A stretch of DNA of 64,000 nt, from NCBI RefSeq assembly GCF_937958065.1, contig NZ_CALFXI010000002.1, positions 62,001 through 126,000 on the forward strand, given 5' to 3'. This document shows, piece by piece, positions 29,903-38,960 of this stretch. This stretch comes from an uncultured Steroidobacter sp. (lineage in GTDB: Bacteria > Pseudomonadota > Gammaproteobacteria > Steroidobacterales > Steroidobacteraceae). A program made the position numbers and the translations under genes. The first letter of the stretch is position 1, and each line of letters begins with the position of its first letter. The notes below the pieces were generated by a model. It saw only the letters and a list, made by a program, of their open reading frames with translations, did no database searches and was not told the origin of the DNA.

Positions 29903-31768
29903 ATGATTCCAACTATTTTCGGGAAGACCTTCCTGCAGCGGGCCCTGCTGGCATTGATTGCCGCGTCATTGGGTGGATGCTTCGATGGCGGCTCGAGCGA
30001 TGAAGGCGCCGTAGCGGGAGCCGTTGGCGAGCAGCCAGCCCCAGCCCCAGCCCCGGGCGGCACTGCCGACGATCCAGCGCCGGGGCTGCCGGCACCGGCG
30101 AATCAGCCGCCGGAAGTGGATGGCATTCCGGCCGCCACGGCGACCGCCGGCGAGCCGTATCGGTTCGAGCCCAAGGCCGTCGATGCGGACAACGACTTCC
30201 TCGAGTTCTTCATCACCAATCAGCCGTCATGGGCCAGCTTCGATACTGAAACCGGCGTCCTGAGCGGCACGCCGCAGGATGCCAACGTCGGCGACTCCGA
30301 AGAAATCACGATCAGCGTCACCGACGGCCGCGATACGCGCTCCATCGGTCCGTTCACGATCAGGGTGAATGGCCGCACGCAGCCGCCGCCCGCGACCAAC
30401 AATCCGCCGACCATCTCCGGCACGCCGGCCACGTCGGTGATCGTGGATCAGCGCTATCTGTTCCAGCCGACGTATTCCGATCCCGACAGCGATCGTCTGC
30501 GCTTCACGGTTTCCAATCGGCCGTCGTGGGCGACCTTCAGCACCCTGAGCGGCGTACTGAGCGGCACGCCGGGCGAAGCGAACGTCGGTACGTATTCGAA
30601 CATCCGCATCAGCGTCAACGACGGTACCAACACGGTCACGCTGCCGGCGTTCTCCATCCAGGTTCGTGGCCTCGACAATCGTGCGCCCACCATCAGCGGC
30701 ACGCCGTCGACCAGCGTGCAGGCGATGCAGACGTATACGTTCACTCCGCAAGCCAGCGATCCGGATGGCGACACGCTGGTCTATCGCATCAACAACCGGC
30801 CGCGCTGGGCGACCTTCAGCAGCGCGACCGGCGTGTTGACCGGCACGCCGGCCACCACCGATATCGGCACTTACTCGAACCTGATCATCAGCGTGAGCGA
30901 TGGCCGCGTGTCGACCTCGCTGCCGGCGTTCTCGATCGTGGTCTCGGCCGCGCCCAATCGCGCACCGACGATCTCCGGCTCGCCGGCAACCAGCGCGACG
31001 GTCGGTGCGGCGTATTCATTCACGCCGACCGCCAGCGATCCGGACAACAACACCATCAGCTTCTCCATTCAGAACGCACCGAGCTGGGCGCAGTTCAGCA
31101 CGGCGACCGGTCGCTTGAGCGGCACGCCCACCGCGGCCGGGACGTTCTCGAACATTCGCATCAGCGTGACCGATGGCAATCTGACGGCGACGCTGCCCGC
31201 GTTCTCGATCAACGTCACCGGCGCGAGCAATCGCGCTCCGACCATCAGCGGCACGCCGGCGACGACCGTGTCCTCGGGAGCCGCCTACAACTTCCAGCCG
31301 ACCGGCAGTGACCCGGATGGCAACACGCTGACGTACAGCATCGCCAACCGACCGTCGTGGGCGACGTTCAACACGTCGACCGGACGCTTGTCGGGCACGC
31401 CGACCGCGTCGAATGCGGGCACGTACTCGAACATCGTGATCTCGGTGAGCGACGGAACACTGACTGCCTCGCTGCCGGCGTTTGCGATCACCGTGGTCCA
31501 GGCGTCGAGCGGCAGTGCGACGCTGTCCTGGACACCGCCGACCCAGAACACCGACGGCTCGTCGCTGACCAACCTGGCCGGCTATCGCATCGTGTATGGA
31601 CGCACCGCCACCAGCCTCGATCAGACGGTCCAGGTCGCCAACGCAGGCACCGCGAGCTACACGATCACCGGACTGACTTCCGGTACGTGGTACTTCCGCG
31701 TGAAGGCGTACAACAGCGGCGGCGCTGAAAGCGACGTGTCCAACGCAGGCTCGAAGACCATCCCGTAA
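29903..31768 (+). CDS. He_PIG-repeat / fibronectin III lipoprotein (tandem c-di-GMP riboswitch-controlled)
   Basis: 621 residues. The signal peptide ends in SLGGC (lipidated Cys26) and is followed by a Pro/Ala linker. Five He_PIG Ig-like repeats of about 90 residues, opening with NxPPT/NRAPTISGTP, occupy roughly residues 70-530. A C-terminal fibronectin III domain (ATLSWTPP...SLTNLAGYRI) is close to identical in design to that of the upstream paralogue. The two proteins differ in anchoring (lipoprotein here, secreted there) and in repeat number. ATG 29903 has AAGG upstream. The 840-nt leader after the previous terminator contains two tandem c-di-GMP-I aptamers. Adhesin or biofilm-matrix function is inferred from domains and regulation. 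Confidence 0.88.
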   Translation: MIPTIFGKTFLQRALLALIAASLGGCFDGGSSDEGAVAGAVGEQPAPAPAPGGTADDPAPGLPAPANQPPEVDGIPAATATAGEPYRFEPKAVDADNDFLEFFITNQPSWASFDTETGVLSGTPQDANVGDSEEITISVTDGRDTRSIGPFTIRVNGRTQPPPATNNPPTISGTPATSVIVDQRYLFQPTYSDPDSDRLRFTVSNRPSWATFSTLSGVLSGTPGEANVGTYSNIRISVNDGTNTVTLPAFSIQVRGLDNRAPTISGTPSTSVQAMQTYTFTPQASDPDGDTLVYRINNRPRWATFSSATGVLTGTPATTDIGTYSNLIISVSDGRVSTSLPAFSIVVSAAPNRAPTISGSPATSATVGAAYSFTPTASDPDNNTISFSIQNAPSWAQFSTATGRLSGTPTAAGTFSNIRISVTDGNLTATLPAFSINVTGASNRAPTISGTPATTVSSGAAYNFQPTGSDPDGNTLTYSIANRPSWATFNTSTGRLSGTPTASNAGTYSNIVISVSDGTLTASLPAFAITVVQASSGSATLSWTPPTQNTDGSSLTNLAGYRIVYGRTATSLDQTVQVANAGTASYTITGLTSGTWYFRVKAYNSGGAESDVSNAGSKTIP

Positions 31769-31794
31769 CCCAACCGCCCGCGCAGAACCCTTCC

Positions 31795-31822
31795 AAGGCC
31801 CGCCTCGCGCGGGCCTTTTTTC
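31795..31822 (+). terminator. Rho-independent terminator after the second He_PIG gene
   Basis: Stem AAGGCCCGC / GCGGGCCTT with loop CTCGC and a TTTTTT tail. Confidence 0.9.
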
Positions 31823-31938
31823 GTCGTGAGCCCGATCTGACGCGCCTGTCAGGATGACCGATGGGCCGAGTCAATGATGTATTCTCGGCCGGATCTGCAA
31901 TCCCAAAGCGGCGCGAGCCGCGATACGGAGTGGTCATC

Positions 31939-33303
31939 ATGAGACCCCGTCGATACGGCGTCTGTCTGAGTCTCGCCTTGGCACTGCTGCCTGCCTTGCC
32001 AGCAACTGCTGCGACTCCCGCGGCGGTTCGTGTAGATTTTTCCGAGCACACCTTGAAGAACGGCCTGCGCGTGCAGCTGGTCGAAGATCGCACCACTCCT
32101 GTGATCGCCGTGAACGTTGCGTACGACGTTGGCTCTCGCAACGAGCGCCCCGGGCTCACCGGCTTCGCGCATCTGTTCGAGCACATGATGTTCAAGGGAT
32201 CGAAGAACGTCGGCGACGGCGAGCACTTCTATCAGGTGCTCACCAACGGCGGCTCGATGAACGGCACCACCAGCTCCGACATCACGCTGTACTTCGAGGC
32301 GCTGCCGGCGAACCAGCTGGAAATGGCGCTGTTTCTCGAAGCCGATCGGATGCGCTCGCTGGAGATCACCCAGGCCAAGCTCGACAACCAGCGCCAGGCG
32401 GTCCAGGAAGAGCGCCGCATGCGCATCGACAACCAGCCCTACGGCCGTTCGTACGAGCGCTTCGATGAAGTGTTCTACGACAAGTTCGGCTACAAACATT
32501 CCACCATCGGCTCGATGGAGGATCTGAACGCCGCCAGCGTCCACGACGTGGCGGAGTTCTTCCGCATCTATTACGCGCCCAACAACGCGGTGCTGACGGT
32601 CGTCGGCGACTTCAAGCGCGAGCAGGCGCTGGCCCTGATCCGGAAATATTTCGAGGACATTCCTCGTCAGCCGGCGCCGCCGCCGGTCGATCTGGTCGAG
32701 GCGCCCCAGACCGCCGAGCGGCGCGAGACACTGACCGACCCGCTGGCGCGCGCGCCGCAGATTCTCATCGGATACAAGATCGGCGTCGGCAACGATCCGG
32801 ATCAGGCCGCGTTGCAGGTGCTCTCATCGGTGCTCCAGGGCGGCGACAGCTCGCGGCTGTATCAAAGCATCAGCAAGGAGAAGGAGCTGGTCAGCAGCAT
32901 CGGCGGCTACGTCGAAGAGCGCATCGGCACCGGTGGCTTCTACGTCATCGCCACCGTGCGGCCGGACCAGAAGCCGGAAGTGGTCGAAGCGGCGATCTAT
33001 GAAGAGATCGCGCGCATCGTCGAAGAGCCGATTGCGGATTGGGAGCTGCAGAAGGCGCGCAACGCGACTCGCCTCGGGTATCTGCAGAGCATCCGCAGTG
33101 CGCAGAACCGCGCCAACATCCTGGGCCGCTACACCGTGCTGTTCAAGGATCCGAACCTGATCAACACGCGCCTGCAGAAGATCGATGCGGTGACGCGCGC
33201 CGACGTGCAGCGAGTCGCGAAGAAATATCTGATTCCGACCGGCCGCACCGTGCTGACGACGCTGCCCGCGCCAGCCACGCCAGCCACGGCACCTGGTCCG
33301 TAA
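31939..33303 (+). CDS. M16 family zinc metallopeptidase, catalytic subunit
   Basis: 454 residues from ATG 31939 (GGAG 8 nt upstream), which gives a clean signal peptide ending in ATAA. The inverted zinc motif HxxEH is intact (AHLFEHMMFKG), with the downstream glutamate region ERRMRIDNQPYG. The second M16 half has the usual ARAPQILIGYKI and LQGGDSSRLYQS segments. It is a periplasmic processing peptidase of the M16B type. The next gene, 11 bp downstream, encodes a partner without the zinc motif, so the two probably form a heterodimer. Confidence 0.93.
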   Translation: MRPRRYGVCLSLALALLPALPATAATPAAVRVDFSEHTLKNGLRVQLVEDRTTPVIAVNVAYDVGSRNERPGLTGFAHLFEHMMFKGSKNVGDGEHFYQVLTNGGSMNGTTSSDITLYFEALPANQLEMALFLEADRMRSLEITQAKLDNQRQAVQEERRMRIDNQPYGRSYERFDEVFYDKFGYKHSTIGSMEDLNAASVHDVAEFFRIYYAPNNAVLTVVGDFKREQALALIRKYFEDIPRQPAPPPVDLVEAPQTAERRETLTDPLARAPQILIGYKIGVGNDPDQAALQVLSSVLQGGDSSRLYQSISKEKELVSSIGGYVEERIGTGGFYVIATVRPDQKPEVVEAAIYEEIARIVEEPIADWELQKARNATRLGYLQSIRSAQNRANILGRYTVLFKDPNLINTRLQKIDAVTRADVQRVAKKYLIPTGRTVLTTLPAPATPATAPGP

Positions 33304-33314
33304 ACGAGCACGCC

Positions 33315-34787
33315 ATGAACAGAGTCATTCACAAGAACACCGTGCTGGCGCTGGTCGCATCGCTGGTCATCATGCAAGCATCCGCACAGGCGCCCACGCC
33401 CACACCGCCAGCGCCCGCCGGCGCATCGACCAAAGGCGTCGAATTGAAAGGCAAGGTGCCGGTCAATCCACAGACGCTGCGGGTGCAGCTGCCGAAGCCG
33501 CAGGAAGCGGTGCTGTCGAACGGGCTGCGCGTGTCGCTGCTGGAAGATCACAAGCTGCCGACGTTCTCGATGCAGCTGTACTTCAATGGCGGTGGCCTGG
33601 CCGATCCCGCGGACAAGCGCGGTGTCGCGATGGTGACGGCGAGCCTGCTGCGCGAAGGCACCAAACAACGCTCGAGTCGTGACATCGCCGAACAGCTCGC
33701 GACGCTCGGCGCCAGCTTGTCTTCGAGCTCGGCACCCGCTTCCGGCGAGAGTGTCGTGTCCGTGACTGGCCTGAGCGACAACATCGATGCAACTCTGGCG
33801 ATCGCGGCCGATGTGATTCGCAATCCCACCTTCCCGGCGTCGGAGCTGGACAAGTTCCGCGCGCGCTTCCTGGCTCAGCTGCAGATCCAGCGCGGCAATC
33901 CTGGCTTTCAAGCCCAGGAGCAATTCATGCGCGCCATCTATGCCGAGCATCCCGGCGCGCTGGTCGTGCCGAGCGAAGCAGTCATCAAAGCACTGACCAG
34001 CGCCGATCTCGCGAGCTTTCATGCCGCACGCTATCGCCCGAACAATGCGTTCCTGATCGCGCATGGCGATATCAGCTTGAAAGAGCTGGTCGCGAAACTC
34101 GAGCAGCACTTTGGCAACTGGGCCAAGGCGGATGTAACCAAGGTGTCGCTGCCGCCGCCGAAGGCACCGGAGAAGGCGCGCGTGCTGCTGGTCGATCGGC
34201 CGGGGTCCGTGCAGACCTCGCTGTGGCTCGGCTCGCTCGGCATCGAGCGAGACAGCGATGACTACTTCGCCATGCTGGTGATGAATCACATTCTCGGCGG
34301 CGGTCCGGCCTCCCGACTGTTCATGAATCTCAGGGAGGACAAGGGCTATACGTACGGGGTCTACAGTTCATTCACCGGCACGACCTTCCCGGGCGTCGTG
34401 GTTGCGAGCACTGACGTACGCACCGCGGTGACCGAGGGCGCGATGCACGAGCTCGATCTGGAGCTGCAACGCATTGCCAACGAGCCCGTATCGGAACGAG
34501 AGCTGACAAATGCGCGGCGCGCGTTGATCGGTCGCTTCGCGCTCTCGCTGGATTCGCCGCTGTCGCTCATGGGAAATCTCGCGACCCAGAAGATCTACAA
34601 GTTGCCGGCCGATTACTGGGATACCTACCCGCAACGGGTGGAAGCCATCACGCCCGCCGACATTCAGCGCGTCGCGAAGAAATATTACGCCCGCGACCGG
34701 CTGCAGATCATCGCCGTCGGCGATGCCGCGCAGGTCGGCAAGGTCCTGGAAAAGTACGGTACGGTCGAGTCAGCCACTCCGATGTAA
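33315..34787 (+). CDS. M16 family peptidase-like protein, zinc motif absent
   Basis: 490 residues with an N-terminal signal peptide (cleaved near ASAQA) and a Pro/Ala-rich linker. It aligns with the catalytic neighbour (AVLSNGLRVSLLEDHKLPTFSM) but reads VAMVTASLLREG where the partner has HLFEH, so zinc cannot be bound. The C-terminal half is well kept (LGGGPASRLFMNLREDKGYTYGVYS), which in M16B dimers supplies the Arg/Tyr substrate-contact pair. It is best read as the non-catalytic subunit of a heterodimer. Confidence 0.92.
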   Translation: MNRVIHKNTVLALVASLVIMQASAQAPTPTPPAPAGASTKGVELKGKVPVNPQTLRVQLPKPQEAVLSNGLRVSLLEDHKLPTFSMQLYFNGGGLADPADKRGVAMVTASLLREGTKQRSSRDIAEQLATLGASLSSSSAPASGESVVSVTGLSDNIDATLAIAADVIRNPTFPASELDKFRARFLAQLQIQRGNPGFQAQEQFMRAIYAEHPGALVVPSEAVIKALTSADLASFHAARYRPNNAFLIAHGDISLKELVAKLEQHFGNWAKADVTKVSLPPPKAPEKARVLLVDRPGSVQTSLWLGSLGIERDSDDYFAMLVMNHILGGGPASRLFMNLREDKGYTYGVYSSFTGTTFPGVVVASTDVRTAVTEGAMHELDLELQRIANEPVSERELTNARRALIGRFALSLDSPLSLMGNLATQKIYKLPADYWDTYPQRVEAITPADIQRVAKKYYARDRLQIIAVGDAAQVGKVLEKYGTVESATPM

Positions 34788-34808
34788 CACGCTCAGCAAG
34801 AACAACAT

Positions 34809-36167
34809 ATGAACACGCCCACGCACGCTCCGCCATCGCCCTTCGCACGGTTGCTGTCACGCCTCGCGCCGATCCAACCCGCGGAGACCGGGGCGGTGGT
34901 GGCGGCGTTCTTCCTGTTCTTTTTCATGTGGAGCGGTTATTTCTCGGTGCGCCCGGTGCGCGAGACCATCGGCACCATCATCGGCCGGGACAAGCTGGCG
35001 GACATCTGGATCGTCACGTCCGTCGTGTCGGTGCTGATCATTCCTTTGTATGGCGTGGTGGTGGCGCGGTTTCGGCGCAGTCTGTTCCTTCCCTGGATGT
35101 ACGGCATCGTCGCCGTGGTGCTGGTGATCACCGGCCTGTCGTTGCACGGCAAGGAGATCAATCTCGGCGCGGGCAAATTCTTCTACGTGTTCATCAGCGT
35201 GGTGAACCTGTTCCTGCTGTCGGTGTTCTGGAGCTTCCTGCTGGAGCTGTTCGATCGTCAGCAGACCAAGCGTCTGTTCGGCGTGATCGCCGCCGGCGGC
35301 AGCGCGGGCGCGCTGATGGGGCCGTTCATCTCGGACATCGCCGTGCCACACATCGGCAACAGCGGTGTGTTGTTCTTCGGCGCGTCGCTGTTCGTCGCGG
35401 CCATCTTCTGTCAGCGCGTGCTGCTCGGCGTGTGGTCGGAGCGCACCGATGCGTCCAACAGGGCGGAAGACCGGCCCATCGGCGGCAATCCGTTCGCGGG
35501 CGTGACCATCATCCTTCGTTCGCCTTACGTGCTGGGGATCGCGCTGTTCGTGGTGGGCATCTCGTGCGTGAACACGCTGCTTTATTTCGAACAGCTGCGC
35601 ATGGTGGAAGAGCATTTCCCCGGCCTGGAGAATCGCACCCAGATCTTCGCGCGCTTCGACTGGGTCGTGCAGGCGCTCACGGTGCTGTCGCAGATCTTCC
35701 TGACCGGGCGCATCGCCGAGAAGTTCGGTGTCAAGGCGCTGATCACGTTCGTGCCGGTGATCATGATTTTCGCCTTCGCGGGATTGGCACTGTCCGGCGC
35801 GTTCTCGGTGCTGGTGATGGTCGTGATTGCGCGACGCGCGATGGAATACGCCTTCGTCCGCCCGGGCCGCGAGATGCTGTGGAGCCCGTTGGACAAAGAA
35901 ACGAAGTACAAGGCCAAGAACACCGTCGACGTGCCGGTATATCGCGCTTCCGACGCCTTGTCCGCTCAGTTGAACAACTGGGTCGCCGGTGCCGGCTTCG
36001 GCATCGCCGCGGTGGCCTGGCTCGGCGCGGCCGTCGCAGCGCTCTGGGCGATATTGGGTTACTTGCTGGGTCGCAGCTTCGAGGATAAAGAGAAGCTGCA
36101 GGGCGGCACCCCGCAAGCTGCGGGGACGCAGCTGCCTCAGTCGGGCGACCGGCGAGTCACCGGCTAG
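34809..36167 (+). CDS. MFS-fold transporter related to nucleotide (Npt/ATP-ADP) translocases
   Basis: 452 residues with about 11-12 membrane helices. The opening PAETGAVVAAFFLFFFMWSGYFSVRPVRE and the motif RPGREMLWSPLDKETKYKAKN are features I associate with free-living relatives of nucleotide transporters; ordinary MFS loop motifs are missing. Substrate unknown: NTP/NDP exchange is not implied for free-living relatives. It follows the M16 pair by 21 bp, probably in one operon. The stop overlaps the converging gene's stop (CTAG). Confidence 0.75.
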   Translation: MNTPTHAPPSPFARLLSRLAPIQPAETGAVVAAFFLFFFMWSGYFSVRPVRETIGTIIGRDKLADIWIVTSVVSVLIIPLYGVVVARFRRSLFLPWMYGIVAVVLVITGLSLHGKEINLGAGKFFYVFISVVNLFLLSVFWSFLLELFDRQQTKRLFGVIAAGGSAGALMGPFISDIAVPHIGNSGVLFFGASLFVAAIFCQRVLLGVWSERTDASNRAEDRPIGGNPFAGVTIILRSPYVLGIALFVVGISCVNTLLYFEQLRMVEEHFPGLENRTQIFARFDWVVQALTVLSQIFLTGRIAEKFGVKALITFVPVIMIFAFAGLALSGAFSVLVMVVIARRAMEYAFVRPGREMLWSPLDKETKYKAKNTVDVPVYRASDALSAQLNNWVAGAGFGIAAVAWLGAAVAALWAILGYLLGRSFEDKEKLQGGTPQAAGTQLPQSGDRRVTG

Positions 36168-37981
36168 TCGTTCAACACGAATCTGACCTGCAACACGGCG
36201 CGCTGGGCCACCGGCGCGCCGTTTTTGCGAATGGGCTCGAAGCGCCATTTGCTCACCGAGTCGAGCGCAGCCTTGTCGAACACTTGTTTGGGCTCGGAGT
36301 CGCGAACCAGAAGGTCACGAGTGCTGCCGTCCGGTGCGATGGTGAATTCGACTTGCACCCAACCTTCGGTCCCGGCCCGTTGCGCATCCCTTGGATAAAC
36401 CGGCGGAACTTCTCGAACGCGTTTCAACGAGGCGGCTGACGCGACGTTCCTGGCAAACTCGCGCTCCTCCTGGGCCGCCGTCACTTGTTCCTGCAGCGTG
36501 CGAACCGCCTGCATGCCCGGAATCAGCGTATCGGCGCGGTCGATCAAGGTCGATGCCTCGTCAATGTTCTCGGCGGCCAGTGCGGTGCGCGCGCGATCCA
36601 ACAGAACGAATGCCACGCGCTGCTGTTCGCTGCGCACTTCTTCTGCATCAGGAAAACGCTCGCGCAACGACATCACGCTGTCGAATGCGTTGTTTCCAGG
36701 GGGCGCGATGAGAGCGCCGCGCTCGCGAAGAGCGGTAACGGCAGCGACCTGCTCGGCGAGCGACGGACCTTGATCTTCAGCGGGTGCAACCGCTGCAGCG
36801 CCTGCGTCTGCGACTTGTGCCGCGGCAGCTTCCTGCTCGGCGAGCTCGCGAGCTATCGCGTCCGCTAACTCGCGCTCGGCGGCAGCGACGGCGAGGCGCT
36901 CAGCTTCCGAATTCGCGGCGGTCACAACAGCGGTGTCGCCAGTGGCCGGATCCGAGGCTGACGCCCGGACTGCCGCAGTGCTGCCAGGCTGAGTGCTCGT
37001 GTCGGCGGCCGGGCGAGCATTGTTCGCAACACTCGCCGGCGCCTTGGGTGCCGTTCGAGATAGCGCCAACAACTGCGCACGCAGAGCATCCAGACGTGGA
37101 TGATCCGGAGCGGCTCGCTGCAATGCAGTCCACGCCGTGACGACGCGAGGCGCATTACGGTCGTTCAATGCTTGGATGACCCGCTGTTCGAGCGTGTCGA
37201 TTACTTTCTGCACGCCGGCCTTGGCATCGGCATTGTTCGCGTCGAGCGTCAGCACGTCCCGATAGTATTGGAGCGCATTGTCGCCGCGCGGATCGATCAG
37301 ACGACCGCTCAGATATGCGATCTGCGCGCTGCCCAGCTTGGACTTCACCTGATCTTCGATCGGCGTGTCGCCGACGTGCGTAGTCTGCAATGTCGCGGGC
37401 AGGCCCTGGTCGCGTGCATGCCACCAGAAGCCGAAAGCTGCCACAGCGGCGAGCACACCGCTCGTCGCCGCGATCGCCTTGCCGAGATACGGACGCTTGC
37501 GAGCGATCGTGCGCACGGTCTGCAACGCGATGGGCTGGACATCGCGCAGCTCGTTGTAGCGACGCGTCGCCGCGTTGAGGAACTGGAATGCACGGCCCGG
37601 CGAGACGGGCTTGTGGAGAAAGCGATAGATCCGACCGGTGCTGAGTAGCGAGGCGATCGCGCCTTCCTGCTCACGCCGGCCGGTGGCCATGAAGATCAGC
37701 TCGGGAAATTGCGCCTGCAGACGCTCCAGCAGCGCGGTCACATCGCCGCTCAGCGAGCCCACGTCGACGATCAGCACGTCGCAGTGGCCGCCGACCAGAT
37801 AGTCGACCGCCGCATCGGCGGAAGGCACATCCCAAAGAGCGTGCTCGGACCCGGCGGAGGACCGCAGGGCCGCGAGCAGGCCAGCATCGGAGCTCAGTAC
37901 GACGACATCAATGACCTGGCCCGGCCGCGCCGCCGTGGTGCGGACCGTGTTGAGGAAGTCGTCAGGCCGCGTACTGCGCAC
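36164..37981 (-). CDS. TonB-family protein with N-terminal receiver domain (paralogue B)
   Basis: 605 residues. Receiver-like residues 22-140 keep Asp73 (LIVDVGS) and Lys124 (FLHKPVSP), so unlike paralogue A the core phospho-site residues are there. One membrane helix lies at about 166-186. The periplasmic part has the LIDPRGDNALQYY and LIAPPGNNAFDS modules, an Ala/Glu-rich coiled segment, and a TonB C-terminal domain (YPRDAQRAGTEGWVQVEF, WRFEPIRKNGAPV). It is the last gene of the CheA-CheY-CheX operon, 57 bp after cheX. This suggests that the receiver or envelope part is an output of that kinase; that is inference. Confidence 0.85.
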   Translation of the reverse strand: MRSTRPDDFLNTVRTTAARPGQVIDVVVLSSDAGLLAALRSSAGSEHALWDVPSADAAVDYLVGGHCDVLIVDVGSLSGDVTALLERLQAQFPELIFMATGRREQEGAIASLLSTGRIYRFLHKPVSPGRAFQFLNAATRRYNELRDVQPIALQTVRTIARKRPYLGKAIAATSGVLAAVAAFGFWWHARDQGLPATLQTTHVGDTPIEDQVKSKLGSAQIAYLSGRLIDPRGDNALQYYRDVLTLDANNADAKAGVQKVIDTLEQRVIQALNDRNAPRVVTAWTALQRAAPDHPRLDALRAQLLALSRTAPKAPASVANNARPAADTSTQPGSTAAVRASASDPATGDTAVVTAANSEAERLAVAAAERELADAIARELAEQEAAAAQVADAGAAAVAPAEDQGPSLAEQVAAVTALRERGALIAPPGNNAFDSVMSLRERFPDAEEVRSEQQRVAFVLLDRARTALAAENIDEASTLIDRADTLIPGMQAVRTLQEQVTAAQEEREFARNVASAASLKRVREVPPVYPRDAQRAGTEGWVQVEFTIAPDGSTRDLLVRDSEPKQVFDKAALDSVSKWRFEPIRKNGAPVAQRAVLQVRFVLND

Positions 37982-38038
37982 ATCATCCTCGGGTCATCGC
38001 AAGGGCCCCGCGGGCCGCTTCCGATCATTAGACGAGCC

Positions 38039-38488
38039 TCATTCGAGACACACGACCAGTTGCGCCGAATGACTGCGCCAGTTGATCGGAATGACGAAGG
38101 AGCGGATGTTGTCGGGAGTGACGATCTTCTCGGGCTCGCCGGCCACCACGGTCGGCACCGAGATCATGAAGTCCTTGCCGAAATCGCGGCGCGCATTGCC
38201 GGAGATGGTGTTGGCGACTTCGCCGACCAGGTCGCACATGTTTTCCTGGGTCAGCTCGGTTTCGCCCATGCGCATCAGCATGACCGTGAGCATCGGGCGC
38301 GACGCCGTGAAATAGACGATGCCGCGCCGCTTGCCGGCGATCGAGATCATGCCGGTGAATTCCTGAATCGTGGGCTTGCCTTCCTGCACGATATAGGGCG
38401 AGCCGACCGAGGCGGGCTGGTTGGCCGCGGTCGCGAAGTAGTGCGTCGTTCCTTCGACGAACGTTTCCAATTCAACTTTAGTCATCAT
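38039..38488 (-). CDS. cheX: CheX-like chemotaxis phosphatase
   Basis: 149 residues. CheX proteins dephosphorylate CheY-P. The CheC/CheX helix with conserved Glu and Asn is seen in MCDLVGEVANTISGNARRDFG. A tandem ATG-ATG at 38488/38485 overlaps the end of the upstream cheY-like gene, so the two are translationally coupled. A receiver and its phosphatase encoded together in front of a receiver-TonB gene form a compact phosphorelay. Confidence 0.9.
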   Translation of the reverse strand: MMTKVELETFVEGTTHYFATAANQPASVGSPYIVQEGKPTIQEFTGMISIAGKRRGIVYFTASRPMLTVMLMRMGETELTQENMCDLVGEVANTISGNARRDFGKDFMISVPTVVAGEPEKIVTPDNIRSFVIPINWRSHSAQLVVCLE

Positions 38489-38897
38489 TGCCGGCGCCCC
38501 TCAACAGCTCTTCCAGCGCTTCCGTCAGCTGGCGATCTGTGAATGGTTTGCAAAGAAAGCCATTGGCGCCCTTCTTCAAAGCTTCGATGGCGGTGGCCTT
38601 GTCGGAGAGTGCCGAAATCACCAGGATGAGAACGTCCGGCTTGATCTTCACCAGGTTTTCGACGCACTCGATGCCGTCCATCTCCGGCATGGTGATGTCC
38701 ATGGTGACGACGTCCGCCGGCTCCTTGCGGAAGGCCTCGACGGCCTGTTTACCGTTCGCCGCGGTGGCGATCACCTGCAGACGCTCGATCTGCAGTTCCC
38801 GCTCGATTTTGCGGCGAATTATGTTCGAATCGTCACAAATCATGAGCTTGAGCTTCCCGTTCGTCAACGGTGCAGCCTTGGCATTGGCGCTCGCCAT
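38478..38897 (-). CDS. CheY-like response regulator
   Basis: 139 residues, single receiver domain after a 15-residue tail. Asp22-Asp23, phospho-acceptor Asp67 (VVTMDITMPEMDG), the Ser of VISALSD and the Lys of GFLCKPF are all present. It is the second gene of the operon, 63 bp after the kinase, and overlaps cheX. No output domain, so it probably acts by protein contact. Confidence 0.94.
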   Translation of the reverse strand: MASANAKAAPLTNGKLKLMICDDSNIIRRKIERELQIERLQVIATAANGKQAVEAFRKEPADVVTMDITMPEMDGIECVENLVKIKPDVLILVISALSDKATAIEALKKGANGFLCKPFTDRQLTEALEELLRGAGNDD

Positions 38898-38960
38898 TAC
38901 AGTCCCTCTTGGTCTTCAGTATTCCAGGGCGAAGTAGTCGGTCCGTCACTCGAGAGGCGA

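Noticed and set aside
33315..34787. Second M16 gene as a pseudogene
   Set aside because: The frame is intact, with signal peptide and full length; loss of HxxEH is normal for the regulatory subunit of M16B heterodimers.
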